From Listeria ilorinensis (GTDB lineage: Bacteria; Bacillota; Bacilli; Lactobacillales; Listeriaceae), in the NCBI RefSeq assembly GCF_913566895.1, contig NZ_CAJYCN010000021.1, positions 1 to 36,714 on the forward strand: a stretch of 36,714 nucleotides of DNA. The letters are read 5' to 3'. The notes below the pieces were generated by a model. The model ran no database searches. It was not told the origin of the DNA and was given only the letters and a program-made list of their open reading frames with translations. Below, piece by piece: positions 23,364 through 31,325 of the stretch. A program made the translations under genes and the position numbers. Positions within the stretch are counted from its first letter, which is position 1, and every line of letters begins with the position of its first letter.

Positions 23364-25454
23364 ATGAAAAAACAGTGGCTTGGAGTGCTGTTAGGAGTAT
23401 TATTCGCCGTTCTCAGTTTTCATGCAATCCCCGTATTGGCTTCTGAGGAAGTGGAAATTCCCGATGTACAATTAAAAGAGGCAATTGCCAATGAATTAGA
23501 TAAAACAGCAGGGGAAGCTATAACAGAAGATGACATGAAGCAATTAAAAGAATTGAAAATATATTCATATTCATCAGCAACAGATATTCAATCTTTAGAA
23601 GGAATCCAATACGCATCTAACTTAGAAAAATTAATCGTTTCAAACTCGGCCACTAGTGAGCTGAGCGATTTAAGTGTGATCAGCAACTTAACCTCTTTAA
23701 AAGTGCTTACTATTTCAAGTGCTTCTGTTTCAGATATCAGTCCACTAGCCAACCTTGTTAATTTGGAGAATTTACAACTGAATGAAAATAAGATTGAAGA
23801 TATTTCTGTTTTAGCCAATTGCCAAAAATTGAGATATCTGAATCTAAGTGATAATTTAATTGATAATATCGATGTTTTAGCACAGCTAACGAACCTGGAG
23901 TCTTTACAAATAAATGGGGTAACAAATACTGTTGGCACTTCGGAACAAACAGGCAATAAAATATCCGACTTGACCCCCTTAGCCAATTTAACAAAATTAG
24001 AAAGTTTAGAGGTTTGTGGGTATGGCAGTCAATTAACTGATATTAGTCCACTAGCCAATCTTGTTAATCTAGACACACTCAATTTATTTGATAACGCAAT
24101 TGTAGATGCTTCTGTGATTGAAAATATGACAAAATTGACTAGTATGTCACTAGAACATAATGATATTCAAAATCTTCCAGACATGTCTAAATTAACTTCT
24201 CTATCCTGGTTAAAATTAAATGATAATCCGAATCTGGATAATGAGGATGTAGAAAAAGTGGGACAAGCAGTCAATCTTCAGTCGCTTTTCCTAGGTCAAG
24301 ATAACGGATGGTCTGGTTCGCCAAAAATTGATAATATTGAGCCGCTAGCAAATTTAACGAAGCTTAGCAATCTGAGTATTTGCGAAACAAGTATCTCTGA
24401 TATTTCACCACTTGTTGATTTGCCACTTCGCCATGCTGACTTAGAGTATAATAAAATAGAAGATGTTACTCCATTTGCTGGAAAGCAGATCAATTCACTC
24501 TCTCTCCGGGGAAATCAAATTACAGATATATCATCACTTGATTTATCAGCAACCAGTTCTTTTAAAGCGCAAGATCAAAGTATAACATTGGCAGACGGCT
24601 ATCAAAATGTACCATCTGCTATTACGATTGCTGAAAATAGCGGTGCAGTTCCAACGCTGACGTGGGAAACATCAGGAAACTATACGGATGGTAAATTAGC
24701 TTGGGATCAGACAGGAATAAATCAAGTGGCTTTTACTTCTGAAGATAGTAAGTTTACTGGAAGAATCAATCAAAATGTGTATGCTGGTGATCCACCTGCA
24801 ATAACTTCTACAATCAATGTGAAATATGTAGATGAGGCAGGGCAAGAGATCGCGCCAATGGATACCTATACAGGTGACGTAGGAACGAATCAAGTGATTG
24901 AAGCGAAAGATATTTCAGGCTATTCATTAAAAGAAGGGCAGTTGAGTCCACAAAACCTGATATATACTTCAGAAAATCAAACAGTTGAATTTGTTTATGT
25001 GGAGGATACTCCGCTACCACCAGTCGATGATTCGACAATTTTTGTGAAATATGTAGATGAAGCAGGCAAAGAACTAGCCGATATGGCTACTTATACAGGC
25101 CTTGTCGGAAGTGAAGAAACCATCAATGCTCCATCTATTAGCGGCTATACACTAAAAGAGGGACAAAATAACCCACAAACAGTTCGTTATACAGAGGAAA
25201 ATCAAACTATTGAGTTCGTCTATATAGCAAATAAAATCATCCCAGCAGATGATGATTCAAATAATAGCGATCAACCGATCATAGACGAGAAGCAGCCAGA
25301 CCAGACGACGAATATGACGATTCAGGAAAATAAATCGGAAAGCACTACAGAAAAATTGCCAAAAACAGGGGATACAAACAGTATGATGGTATGGCTTGCA
25401 GGTATCTTTCTGACTGGTTTAGGTATTTATGGAACTAGAAAATTTGCAAAATAA
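23364..25454 (+). CDS. Internalin-like LRR surface protein with two MucBP repeats and LPXTG anchor
   Basis: A 696-residue wall protein. Signal peptide 1-26 (cleavage near VLASEE); an internalin-type cap (IPDVQLKEAIANELDK); about fifteen 22-residue-type leucine-rich repeats between residues 60 and 395 (for example ISPLANLVNLENLQLNENKI); an Ig-like or linker region to about 480; MucBP repeats at about 483-546 and 558-621; and LPKTG at 665-669 with hydrophobic segment and RKFAK tail. Internalins bind host or surface ligands; this one should be linked to peptidoglycan by sortase A. The ATG follows GATGGAG at 23347-23353. It is a single-gene unit with its own terminator. Its MucBP modules and anchor resemble those of the surface protein at 13435. 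Confidence 0.9.
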   Translation: MKKQWLGVLLGVLFAVLSFHAIPVLASEEVEIPDVQLKEAIANELDKTAGEAITEDDMKQLKELKIYSYSSATDIQSLEGIQYASNLEKLIVSNSATSELSDLSVISNLTSLKVLTISSASVSDISPLANLVNLENLQLNENKIEDISVLANCQKLRYLNLSDNLIDNIDVLAQLTNLESLQINGVTNTVGTSEQTGNKISDLTPLANLTKLESLEVCGYGSQLTDISPLANLVNLDTLNLFDNAIVDASVIENMTKLTSMSLEHNDIQNLPDMSKLTSLSWLKLNDNPNLDNEDVEKVGQAVNLQSLFLGQDNGWSGSPKIDNIEPLANLTKLSNLSICETSISDISPLVDLPLRHADLEYNKIEDVTPFAGKQINSLSLRGNQITDISSLDLSATSSFKAQDQSITLADGYQNVPSAITIAENSGAVPTLTWETSGNYTDGKLAWDQTGINQVAFTSEDSKFTGRINQNVYAGDPPAITSTINVKYVDEAGQEIAPMDTYTGDVGTNQVIEAKDISGYSLKEGQLSPQNLIYTSENQTVEFVYVEDTPLPPVDDSTIFVKYVDEAGKELADMATYTGLVGSEETINAPSISGYTLKEGQNNPQTVRYTEENQTIEFVYIANKIIPADDDSNNSDQPIIDEKQPDQTTNMTIQENKSESTTEKLPKTGDTNSMMVWLAGIFLTGLGIYGTRKFAK
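23733..24068 (+). repeat. Near-identical LRR-coding DNA repeats
   Basis: The 30-base blocks 23733-23762 and 24039-24068 both encode DISPLANLVN and differ at only two bases, both third-position C/T changes. Such identity favours repeat gain and loss inside the LRR region. Confidence 0.6.
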
Positions 25455-25470
25455 ATGTGAGATATTAGAA

Positions 25471-25513
25471 GATCTGGACATATTCAGCCATGATATGTTC
25501 AGGTCTTTTTTTT
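25471..25513 (+). terminator. Terminator of the LRR surface-protein gene
   Basis: GATCTGGACATAT / ATATGTTCAGGTC forms a 13-bp stem with two G-U pairs, followed by eight T. Confidence 0.85.
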
Positions 25514-25522
25514 GACAAAAAA

Positions 25523-25607
25523 ACAGCTGATCGGGGAATCAGCTGTCAAAAAGGGAGTTCTTAGAAGGTAAATACTAAAAAGGGGGGGAGAAAAAGTATT
25601 TCCTTTA
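25523..25607 (-). ncRNA. Candidate C-rich small RNA (minus strand)
   Basis: No gene is annotated here, yet 25523-25546 is a perfect terminator only on the minus strand (ACAGCTGAT, loop TCCCCG, ATCAGCTGT, then seven T). Upstream on that strand is a second hairpin: AAGGAAATACT pairs with AGTATTTACCTT (one bulge; plus coordinates about 25565-25605) and shows an 18-base loop with CTCCCCCCCT. A single-stranded ACTCCC lies between the hairpins. An AT-rich -10-like cluster (ATTATA on plus, 25614-25619) would start the RNA near 25607. Several unpaired C-rich patches are the hallmark of Firmicute sRNAs such as RsaE/RoxS that block ribosome binding sites. The promoter is weak and transcription is unproven. 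Confidence 0.45.
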
Positions 25608-25683
25608 AGATTGATTATATTTATAATATACAGAGAATATTTGAGAAACTAGCAAAAGAAACATTAAAATTCAATAAAAAATC

Positions 25684-25701
25684 ATACTTTTATAAAAGTA
25701 T
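25684..25701. repeat. Perfect 18-base palindrome
   Basis: ATACTTTTATAAAAGTAT is fully self-complementary without spacer. It could be a protein-binding site or a cruciform-prone AT palindrome. No function is evident. Confidence 0.5.
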
Positions 25702-25893
25702 ACTTGCTTTAAAATACAAAAAGAAACCATTCCAGAGGTTTGAAAAGATAGGAGATTGGTAAAAGAAATGATAACAAGTGTTCTGACTGAGGAGCGACCT
25801 GTTTTGAAATCTGAAACAACAGTGAATATTGTAAGAATTACACATAAATGATCAAGTGATAGAGTTTAAAATGTAATTTTAAATACTATTTTC

Positions 25894-25902
25894 TGCTATA
25901 CT
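25894..25902 (+). promoter_or_regulatory. Extended -10 promoter
   Basis: TGCTATACT about 32 bases before the small helical protein gene; the -35 is weak. Confidence 0.5.
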
Positions 25903-25934
25903 AAAGAAAAGACAACAAGAGATGGAGGCAATGA

Positions 25935-26396
25935 ATGATGACGCACAACATGATTAAAACAATTTCAAAGTACAGTATACAGATCATCAATTACTGGCTG
26001 GAAAATGATGTGAAAAAAGTATTAAGTCCTGAAGCTTTAAAGAATGAACGAGCATTAGAGGAGTTGAAACGTATCTCTCTGGAAACAATCACTGAAGGAC
26101 TACGGGCAACAGGGAATCGGAGGATTGATGAGACGGCATATATTCATTTGGGACGTTGCCAGTATCGATTGGGAATAAAGCCGGAAACCACCATTCAATT
26201 AAAAGATCAGTTTGAAGTATCCTTGATGGAATTTCTTTACAAATTGAAGGAAAAAGGTCAAATTCAGCATTCAGAGGCCGAGTTGGAAGAATATTTTCGA
26301 GAATTAAAAGCACTCAATAATGTGGTTACGCCTATGATCTTAAAAGGAATGAAGATTGAAATGAAGTGGGAGCAAGAAAACCAGCAGACCTATTGA
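25935..26396 (+). CDS. Small helical protein, possibly RsbRD_N-like
   Basis: A 153-residue soluble, mostly helical protein. IINYWLENDVKKVL, then HLGRCQYRLGIKPETTIQLKDQFEVSLMEFLYKL resembles the N-terminal sensory domain of RsbR-type co-antagonists (RsbRD_N), but no STAS domain follows, so the match is tentative. GGAGG at 25924-25928 can serve either ATG at 25935 or 25938. It is preceded by its own promoter and no operon partner is seen. Function unknown. Confidence 0.6.
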   Translation: MMTHNMIKTISKYSIQIINYWLENDVKKVLSPEALKNERALEELKRISLETITEGLRATGNRRIDETAYIHLGRCQYRLGIKPETTIQLKDQFEVSLMEFLYKLKEKGQIQHSEAELEEYFRELKALNNVVTPMILKGMKIEMKWEQENQQTY

Positions 26397-26449
26397 GCAG
26401 GATAGATGCTAAAAGCCTGATTGTCACGAAGAATACTGGTTTTCGTAAA

Positions 26450-26668
26450 CTATTTTTCGGAGCAGCATAAAGGGCATAATTTAAAGTGGAGCGGATAGTA
26501 GCCGTAATGAATACGAGCATTGTCTAGAGCTTCATTGGCTGTTTCAAAGCGGCCCAATACGATACGATTTTTTCTGTCAGGAACTTCAGTACAGGTATAA
26601 GTATGAATCACACGTTTTTTATCTGTATCGGCTTGCATGCTAAAAATATACCATTCCAAATCCAACAC
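26450..26668 (-). CDS. Small conserved-looking protein with C-terminal CPLCC motif
   Basis: Up to 72 residues. A charged core (VPDRKNRIVLGRFETANEALDNARIHYGYY) is followed by FKLCPLCCSEK. CPLCC plus an upstream cysteine (TYTCTEVP) could bind zinc. The pattern of Cys, then NRxxLGxFxTxxEAL, then YG, then CPxCC does not look random, which favours a real gene. The start is uncertain: GTG at 26668, TTG at 26659 or ATG at 26638; none has a strong ribosome binding site, though GGGG precedes the first two. A TATAAT-like element lies near 26690 on the minus strand. No function is proposed. Confidence 0.55.
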   Translation of the reverse strand: MLDLEWYIFSMQADTDKKRVIHTYTCTEVPDRKNRIVLGRFETANEALDNARIHYGYYPLHFKLCPLCCSEK

Positions 26669-26721
26669 CCCGATTCTTTTATAGATATATTATACAACGA
26701 TTTGCGAGAAATACCATTTAT

Positions 26722-26793
26722 TAATGTAGAAATTTACGAAATGTAAACAAAAAGAATGATAGATTACTTGATTGATATCAGCTAATGTAGAAA
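26722..26793 (+). repeat. Direct repeat TAATGTAGAAA
   Basis: The 11-base string occurs at 26722-26732 and 26783-26793, the second copy directly before a terminator hairpin. It may be part of a leader or regulatory region. Confidence 0.35.
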
Positions 26794-26827
26794 GGGAGAA
26801 TTCTTAACGAAGGATTCTTCTTTTTTA
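26794..26827 (+). terminator. Terminator without an assigned upstream gene
   Basis: GGGAGAATTCTT / AAGGATTCTTCT pairs as a 12-bp stem with wobbles and an AACG tetraloop, followed by TTTTTT. The nearest upstream plus-strand gene ends at 26396 with an opposite-strand gene between, so it may end a short RNA or act as an attenuator. Confidence 0.65.
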
Positions 26828-26869
26828 TCTAACTTTAAAATTTATTAGTATAATTTTAGCAATAAAAGA

Positions 26870-26898
26870 TTGTGCGATTTTATGCAATATCGTAAAAT
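26870..26898 (+). promoter_or_regulatory. Possible promoter of the GT-C-like membrane protein gene
   Basis: TTGTGC (26870-26875), 17 bases, TAAAAT (26893-26898), 37 bases before the TTG start. Another -10-like TATAAT lies at 26849-26854 without a -35. Confidence 0.4.
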
Positions 26899-26934
26899 TA
26901 ATATAAATCCACTTAACGGAAAGGGGAAATATTA

Positions 26935-28650
26935 TTGCAAAAAAGAGAACATTCATACAGCTACCTGTTTTGTTCCTTGTTTCCGGTTTTAGTTTTAATT
27001 GTTTTATCTATTATGATGATCTATCCATTCTATCACTCGGGAGCAGTGCCGCTCGGAGATGATTTTCATTTTCATATGGAGAGAGCTGAAAACTGGTATC
27101 AGCAGCTGGTTAGTCAAACAGGTTTTAATTACGCGAATTTCTATACCTTTCATCAAGTAGGTTATCCACTGGATCTTTTCTATCCCTTCATCACATTTTA
27201 TCCGCTGGCTTTGATCCGCTTTATCTTAGAATTTTCTCCTATTACTTCTTATTATGTTTTTCTCTGTTTCCTTCAGATTGCGACGCTACTCATTTGTTAT
27301 TTTACTGGACGTAAAATGTGGGATAGCCGCTTAACTGCTTTTACATTTGCTATTCTGTATGGTTTTTCTTCTTATCGCTTATTCGATGTATTTAGCCGGG
27401 CAGCTGTGGGGGAGATGATCGCACTCACTTTTTTTCCTCTTGCGATTTACGGGATGTATGCCATTATACAAGGGAACAGACGAGGATGGTTGCCGCTCGC
27501 ATTCGGCATGACCCTGCTTATTTACAGTCATCTGCTGTCAGTTGTACTTGTGGCAATTATTCTTCTGATTTTGTTTCTGTGCTACTTACCTCAATTTTTG
27601 GAAGACCGCAGAAAGCTTTTTCAATTAATTTATGCGATGATGGCCACTCTGGCTCTTTCAGCAATCACACTTTTTCCATTATTGGAACAAATGAAAGAAA
27701 CCAAGCTGACAACAGGTTTTAAACCGATACTTGAGGAATATAAGATCCCTTTCAGTGAAAATTTAATCACCAGTTTTACGAATCAAGTAAATGCTGACGA
27801 TTGGAATGTAGGACTTTTTGTTATGCTAGCAATGGTTTTGGGGCTTGTTTTTTGGCGAAAAATCAGTAAGTTTAGTCGAATTATGCTTATGATAGCGGTT
27901 GTGCTTTTTTTGACAGAGGGATTGATGGATTGGGATGTTGTGCAACATACACCGATTGCGGCAATTCAGTTTCCATGGCGTTTGCATGGCCAAATAACAG
28001 TTTGTGCCCTTTTAGTTGCAGGGGAACTGGTTCAAATTGGTATCCAGAAAGTTAATAGTGTTTCCTCGGATCAGAAGAAAAAAAGGTTACATATACTGGA
28101 GGGAATTCTTTTAACTGGTATCCTGCTTCTGGCGCTTTGGGCACCGAATCATTTGAGACAAAGCTTAACTGAGCGAGCAGACACTACGGATAATCCGGAT
28201 AAACATATTACGTACACCAATAAAAATTATGCTGAGTACATTGGCCAGCGTCCAATTGAGGATTATTTGACCGATGCTGCACGTGAAAATATTGAATCGA
28301 TTTTGAACCATACTGCTTTTACTCAAACAGAGAACTATCAGGAAAAAGTTGTAAAAGATCAATTGCAAATGAGCTTTACGATGCCACAAGAAGGTCAGTT
28401 TACGACATATGTGCCGTATTACAAAGGTTTTAAGATAAAGGAACAGGGCAAAAATATTCCGATAATAGTTTCAAATGAAGGAACGATTCAAGCTGACTTG
28501 ACAAAAGGCGATCACCAGCTGGTTGTCTATTATCAAATGACGATCATTCAAAAAATCAGCTGGGTGCTGTCAATATCTAGTTGGCTGGCTCTTCTTCTTT
28601 TGTTGGTGTATGGTAGAGTAAAAAAGCAACGAAAAAAAGGGGGATGTTAG
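26935..28650 (+). CDS. Multi-pass GT-C-like membrane protein (PTPS-related domain family)
   Basis: A 571-residue membrane protein with about eleven hydrophobic segments. After the first helix comes VPLGDDFHFHMERAENW, an acidic pair in the first outer loop as in GT-C glycosyltransferases, and the sequence fits the '6-pyruvoyl-tetrahydropterin synthase related' membrane family and YfhO-like proteins. A C-terminal outer domain (about 415-545) precedes a last helix and a KKQRKKGG tail. Likely it transfers a sugar from a lipid-linked donor outside the membrane onto an envelope polymer or lipid; this is inference. The TTG start follows GGAAAGGGG. It is monocistronic with a strong terminator. Confidence 0.65.
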   Translation: MQKREHSYSYLFCSLFPVLVLIVLSIMMIYPFYHSGAVPLGDDFHFHMERAENWYQQLVSQTGFNYANFYTFHQVGYPLDLFYPFITFYPLALIRFILEFSPITSYYVFLCFLQIATLLICYFTGRKMWDSRLTAFTFAILYGFSSYRLFDVFSRAAVGEMIALTFFPLAIYGMYAIIQGNRRGWLPLAFGMTLLIYSHLLSVVLVAIILLILFLCYLPQFLEDRRKLFQLIYAMMATLALSAITLFPLLEQMKETKLTTGFKPILEEYKIPFSENLITSFTNQVNADDWNVGLFVMLAMVLGLVFWRKISKFSRIMLMIAVVLFLTEGLMDWDVVQHTPIAAIQFPWRLHGQITVCALLVAGELVQIGIQKVNSVSSDQKKKRLHILEGILLTGILLLALWAPNHLRQSLTERADTTDNPDKHITYTNKNYAEYIGQRPIEDYLTDAARENIESILNHTAFTQTENYQEKVVKDQLQMSFTMPQEGQFTTYVPYYKGFKIKEQGKNIPIIVSNEGTIQADLTKGDHQLVVYYQMTIIQKISWVLSISSWLALLLLLVYGRVKKQRKKGGC

Positions 28651-28716
28651 GAAATAGATTGCAAACGAATTTAAAGAACTCAAGTATTTAATTTTAGATA
28701 TTTAGCAATGAAGCTT

Positions 28717-28762
28717 ACGGACAGTTCTATTCTGAGTGAGAATAAAGCTGTCTGTTTTTTTA
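28717..28762 (+). terminator. Rho-independent terminator
   Basis: ACGGACAG / CTGTCTGT with an inner TATTCT/AGAATA pair and seven T. It ends the membrane-protein transcript. Confidence 0.85.
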
Positions 28763-28920
28763 TGAGCAGATCTATACATGCAAATAAATGGTTAGATGTA
28801 AAAGAACAACGGTTTATTTGAATCTATTTTTTGTGAAGAATGTGCATGCAAATGAGAATGGAAGTATCGATCTGATAAAAAGAAAACATAAAATGCAAGT
28901 AATATCAATGAAAAATGATA

Positions 28921-28935
28921 TTATAGTGATTATAA
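28921..28935. promoter_or_regulatory. PerR-like box 1
   Basis: TTATAGTGATTATAA matches the Firmicute PerR box TTATAATnATTATAA at all but one position. It lies 25 bases upstream of the ahpC -35. Confidence 0.65.
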
Positions 28936-28937
28936 AT

Positions 28938-28952
28938 TTATAAATATTATAA
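28938..28952. promoter_or_regulatory. PerR-like box 2
   Basis: TTATAAATATTATAA also differs from the PerR box at one position. It lies two bases after box 1 and eight before the ahpC -35. Confidence 0.6.
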
Positions 28953-28960
28953 ATAAGGTA

Positions 28961-28989
28961 TTGACTTTTTTGGGAAATCAGCTGATAAT
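28961..28989 (+). promoter_or_regulatory. ahpC promoter
   Basis: TTGACT (28961-28966), 17 bases, GATAAT (28984-28989): a strong vegetative promoter 57 bases before the ahpC start. Confidence 0.75.
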
Positions 28990-29045
28990 TTAAGAGTGAG
29001 TGGAAGAGCTCACAAAGAAAAGATACATACAAGGAGGAATTTAAT

Positions 29046-29609
29046 ATGTCTTTAATTGGAAAAGAGATTGAAGAATTTGCGGCAAAAGCCTATCATAATG
29101 GAGAATTTATTGATGTCTCCTCTGAAAGTTTCAAGGGGCAATGGAGTATTGTTTGTTTCTATCCAGCAGATTTTACATTTGTTTGTCCGACAGAACTAGA
29201 AGATCTTCAGGAACAATATGCAACACTTAAGGATCTTGGTGTAGAAGTGTATTCTGTTTCCACTGATACACATTTTACGCATAAGGCATGGCATGATTCC
29301 TCGGATGCAATTAGCAAAATCGACTATATCATGATCGGTGACCCATCGCACACAGTATCTCGTATTTTTGATGTGCTAGATGAAGAGGAAGGGCTAGCGA
29401 ACCGCGGTACATTCATTATTGATCCAGATGGTATTGTTCAAACTGTTGAAATCAACGCAGATGGTATCGGTCGTGATGCAAGTACGCTTGTAGATAAAAT
29501 CAGAGCGGCACAATATGTACGAAATAATCCAGGAGAAGTTTGTCCGGCAAAATGGAAAGAAGGCGCTGAAACACTCAAACCAAGCCTTGACCTAGTCGGT
29601 AAAATTTAA
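29046..29609 (+). CDS. ahpC: Alkyl hydroperoxide reductase subunit C (2-Cys peroxiredoxin)
   Basis: A 187-residue typical AhpC. The peroxidatic cysteine is Cys47 in [10 protein letters not shown] and the resolving cysteine is Cys166 in PGEVCPAKW, the standard spacing. It reduces hydrogen peroxide, organic peroxides and peroxynitrite; the resulting disulfide is reset by AhpF, encoded 13 bases downstream. The ATG follows AAGGAGGA. The promoter with two PerR-like boxes implies induction by peroxide. Confidence 0.97.
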   Translation: MSLIGKEIEEFAAKAYHNGEFIDVSSESFKGQWSIVCFYPADFTFVCPTELEDLQEQYATLKDLGVEVYSVSTDTHFTHKAWHDSSDAISKIDYIMIGDPSHTVSRIFDVLDEEEGLANRGTFIIDPDGIVQTVEINADGIGRDASTLVDKIRAAQYVRNNPGEVCPAKWKEGAETLKPSLDLVGKI

Positions 29610-29621
29610 GGAGTTGAGCTT

Positions 29622-31151
29622 ATGTTAGATACAGAAATCAAAGCACAGCTAGCTCAGTATCTCGAACTGCTAGAAAATAATATTATTTTACGTGCAAGTG
29701 TAGATGATAGTGAAAATGGGCAGAAATTATGGGAATTTGTCGAGGAAATTGCCGGAATGTCACCTAAAATCGCTCTCCAGAAAGAATTGCTTGCTAAAAC
29801 ACCAAGCTTTACCGTGGATCGGGAGAATGAAGCAAGTGGCATTGTTTTTGCTGGAATTCCGCTTGGTCATGAGTTTACGTCACTCGTTTTGGCGCTTCTA
29901 CAAGTGAGTGGACGTGCACCAAAAGTAGATGACAAAGTGATTGCGCAGATTCAAAAAATCGATAAGATGTATCATTTTGAGTCCTATGTGAGCCTAACTT
30001 GTCACAATTGTCCAGATGTCGTGCAGGCTCTTAACATCATGAGCGTGCTAAATCCAAATATTTCGCATACGATGATCGAAGGCGGGATGTTCAAGGAAGA
30101 AGTAGAATCGAAAAATATTCTCGCTGTTCCAACGGTTTTTGTTAATGAGGAACCATTTGGAAACGGTCGGATGACGATTGAGCAAATCATAGAAAAAATA
30201 GCCGGAGCAGCCGATCCCTCAGAATTTGAGGATAAAGAGCCATTTGACGTACTAGTGATTGGCGGCGGTCCAGCTGGAGCCAGTGCTGCAATCTATGCCG
30301 CTCGTAAAGGTATTCGGACGGGGATTGTTGCTGAAACATTTGGCGGGCAAGTGCTCGAAACGCTGGGCATTGAAAATGTCATCGGCACCAAATATGTCGA
30401 GGGTCCGCAACTGATGGCAGCTGTCGAGGAACATGTCAATGAATACAATGTGGACGTGATGAAATCGGTTCGTACAGCTAAAATCGAAAAAAATGAGCTT
30501 GTAGAAGTAACATTGGAAAATGGCGCCGTGCTGAAAAGCAAGACAGCTATTGTGGCGACCGGTGCAAGATGGCGCAATATCGGCGTCCCTGGCGAGCAGG
30601 AATTTAAAAATAAAGGTGTGGCCTATTGTCCGCACTGCGATGGACCACTGTTTGAAGGAAAAGATGTGGCAGTTGTCGGTGGTGGCAATTCGGGTATTGA
30701 AGCGGCAATCGACTTGGCAGGAATCGTCAAGCATGTCACCGTACTAGAATTCATGCCAGAGTTGAAAGCTGATAAAGTCTTGCAGGAACGTCTTTATTCG
30801 TTGCCGAATGTAACGGTTCTAAAAAATGTGCAGACGAAAGCAATCACTGGAAGCAGCAAGGTTGACGGTGTAACATATGTAGACCGCGAATCTGGCGCGG
30901 AGGTCCATCTGGATGTGCAAGGCGTGTTTATCCTGATCGGTCTAGTTCCAAATACAGAATGGTTGAGTGACACAGTGGAACGGACACAAATGGGTGAAAT
31001 CATCGTTGATAAACGAGGTGCAAGCAGTTTACCAGGTGTTTTTGCAGCAGGGGACTGTACGGACAGCGCTTATAAGCAGATCATTATCTCGATGGGCTCT
31101 GGTGCAACAGCAGCCCTTGGAGCATTCGACTACTTGATTCGCCATACGTAA
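29622..31151 (+). CDS. ahpF: Alkyl hydroperoxide reductase subunit F
   Basis: A 509-residue flavoenzyme. The N-terminal thioredoxin-fold pair has its CxxC at Cys127/Cys130 (TCHNC), which passes electrons to AhpC. The thioredoxin-reductase-like part has an FAD motif [10 protein letters not shown] near 211-220, the redox pair Cys336/Cys339 (CPHCDGP), an NADH-binding [10 protein letters not shown], and the C-terminal FAD motif [10 protein letters not shown]. It uses NADH to recycle AhpC. The ATG follows AAGGAG. A terminator stands 16 bases past the stop, so the operon has two genes. Confidence 0.97.
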   Translation: MLDTEIKAQLAQYLELLENNIILRASVDDSENGQKLWEFVEEIAGMSPKIALQKELLAKTPSFTVDRENEASGIVFAGIPLGHEFTSLVLALLQVSGRAPKVDDKVIAQIQKIDKMYHFESYVSLTCHNCPDVVQALNIMSVLNPNISHTMIEGGMFKEEVESKNILAVPTVFVNEEPFGNGRMTIEQIIEKIAGAADPSEFEDKEPFDVLVIGGGPAGASAAIYAARKGIRTGIVAETFGGQVLETLGIENVIGTKYVEGPQLMAAVEEHVNEYNVDVMKSVRTAKIEKNELVEVTLENGAVLKSKTAIVATGARWRNIGVPGEQEFKNKGVAYCPHCDGPLFEGKDVAVVGGGNSGIEAAIDLAGIVKHVTVLEFMPELKADKVLQERLYSLPNVTVLKNVQTKAITGSSKVDGVTYVDRESGAEVHLDVQGVFILIGLVPNTEWLSDTVERTQMGEIIVDKRGASSLPGVFAAGDCTDSAYKQIIISMGSGATAALGAFDYLIRHT

Positions 31152-31166
31152 TGAAAAAATATTAAA

Positions 31167-31209
31167 AGAAATGCCAGTCGAAAGAGGACCTTCGGCTGGC
31201 ATTTCTTTT
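31167..31209 (+). terminator. Terminator of ahpCF
   Basis: AGAAATGCCAG and CTGGCATTTCT with further pairing CGAA/TTCG, then TTTT. Confidence 0.85.
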
Positions 31210-31244
31210 GAAGATGGGGATTGGTTTAATTAGTTATTGGAAAG

Positions 31245-31306
31245 AAAAACCCGGCGTCAGGTAGGATCATTTTAAATGACTCTACTTGACTGCCGGGTTT
31301 GTTTTA
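31245..31306 (-). terminator. Terminator of pflB (bidirectional form)
   Basis: AAACCCGGC / GCCGGGTTT closes a long imperfect hairpin whose inner arms (GTCAGGTAG with CTACTTGAC) also pair. On the minus strand it is followed by TTTTTC just after the pflB stop; the plus strand also has a T-rich tail. Confidence 0.75.
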
Positions 31307-31325
31307 CTTTATAAATGAAGCTTTA

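Larger units (their letters stand above)
25608..25934. other. AT-rich intergenic region
   Basis: Contains a perfect 18-base palindrome (25684-25701), an extended -10 at 25894-25902 for the next gene, and a 27-codon frame at 25768-25851 (MITSVLTEERPVLK...) whose AGGAG lies too far upstream to convince. Nothing else is supportable. Confidence 0.4.
28763..29045. other. Regulatory region ahead of ahpC
   Basis: AT-rich and without a gene. A short direct repeat CATGCAAAT occurs at 28777-28785 and 28845-28853. Two PerR-like boxes and a good promoter lie toward ahpC and are listed separately. Confidence 0.5.

Noticed and set aside
23733-24068. Possible CRISPR-like repeats
   Set aside because: The repeats are leucine-rich-repeat codons in an open gene, not regularly spaced non-coding units.
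25768-25851. 27-codon frame before the small helical protein
   Set aside because: The AGGAG is about 14 bases away and no pattern supports it; a chance frame is more likely.
30252-30734. 160-codon frame opposite ahpF
   Set aside because: It is a shadow of a certain gene, with composition typical of an antisense reading frame.
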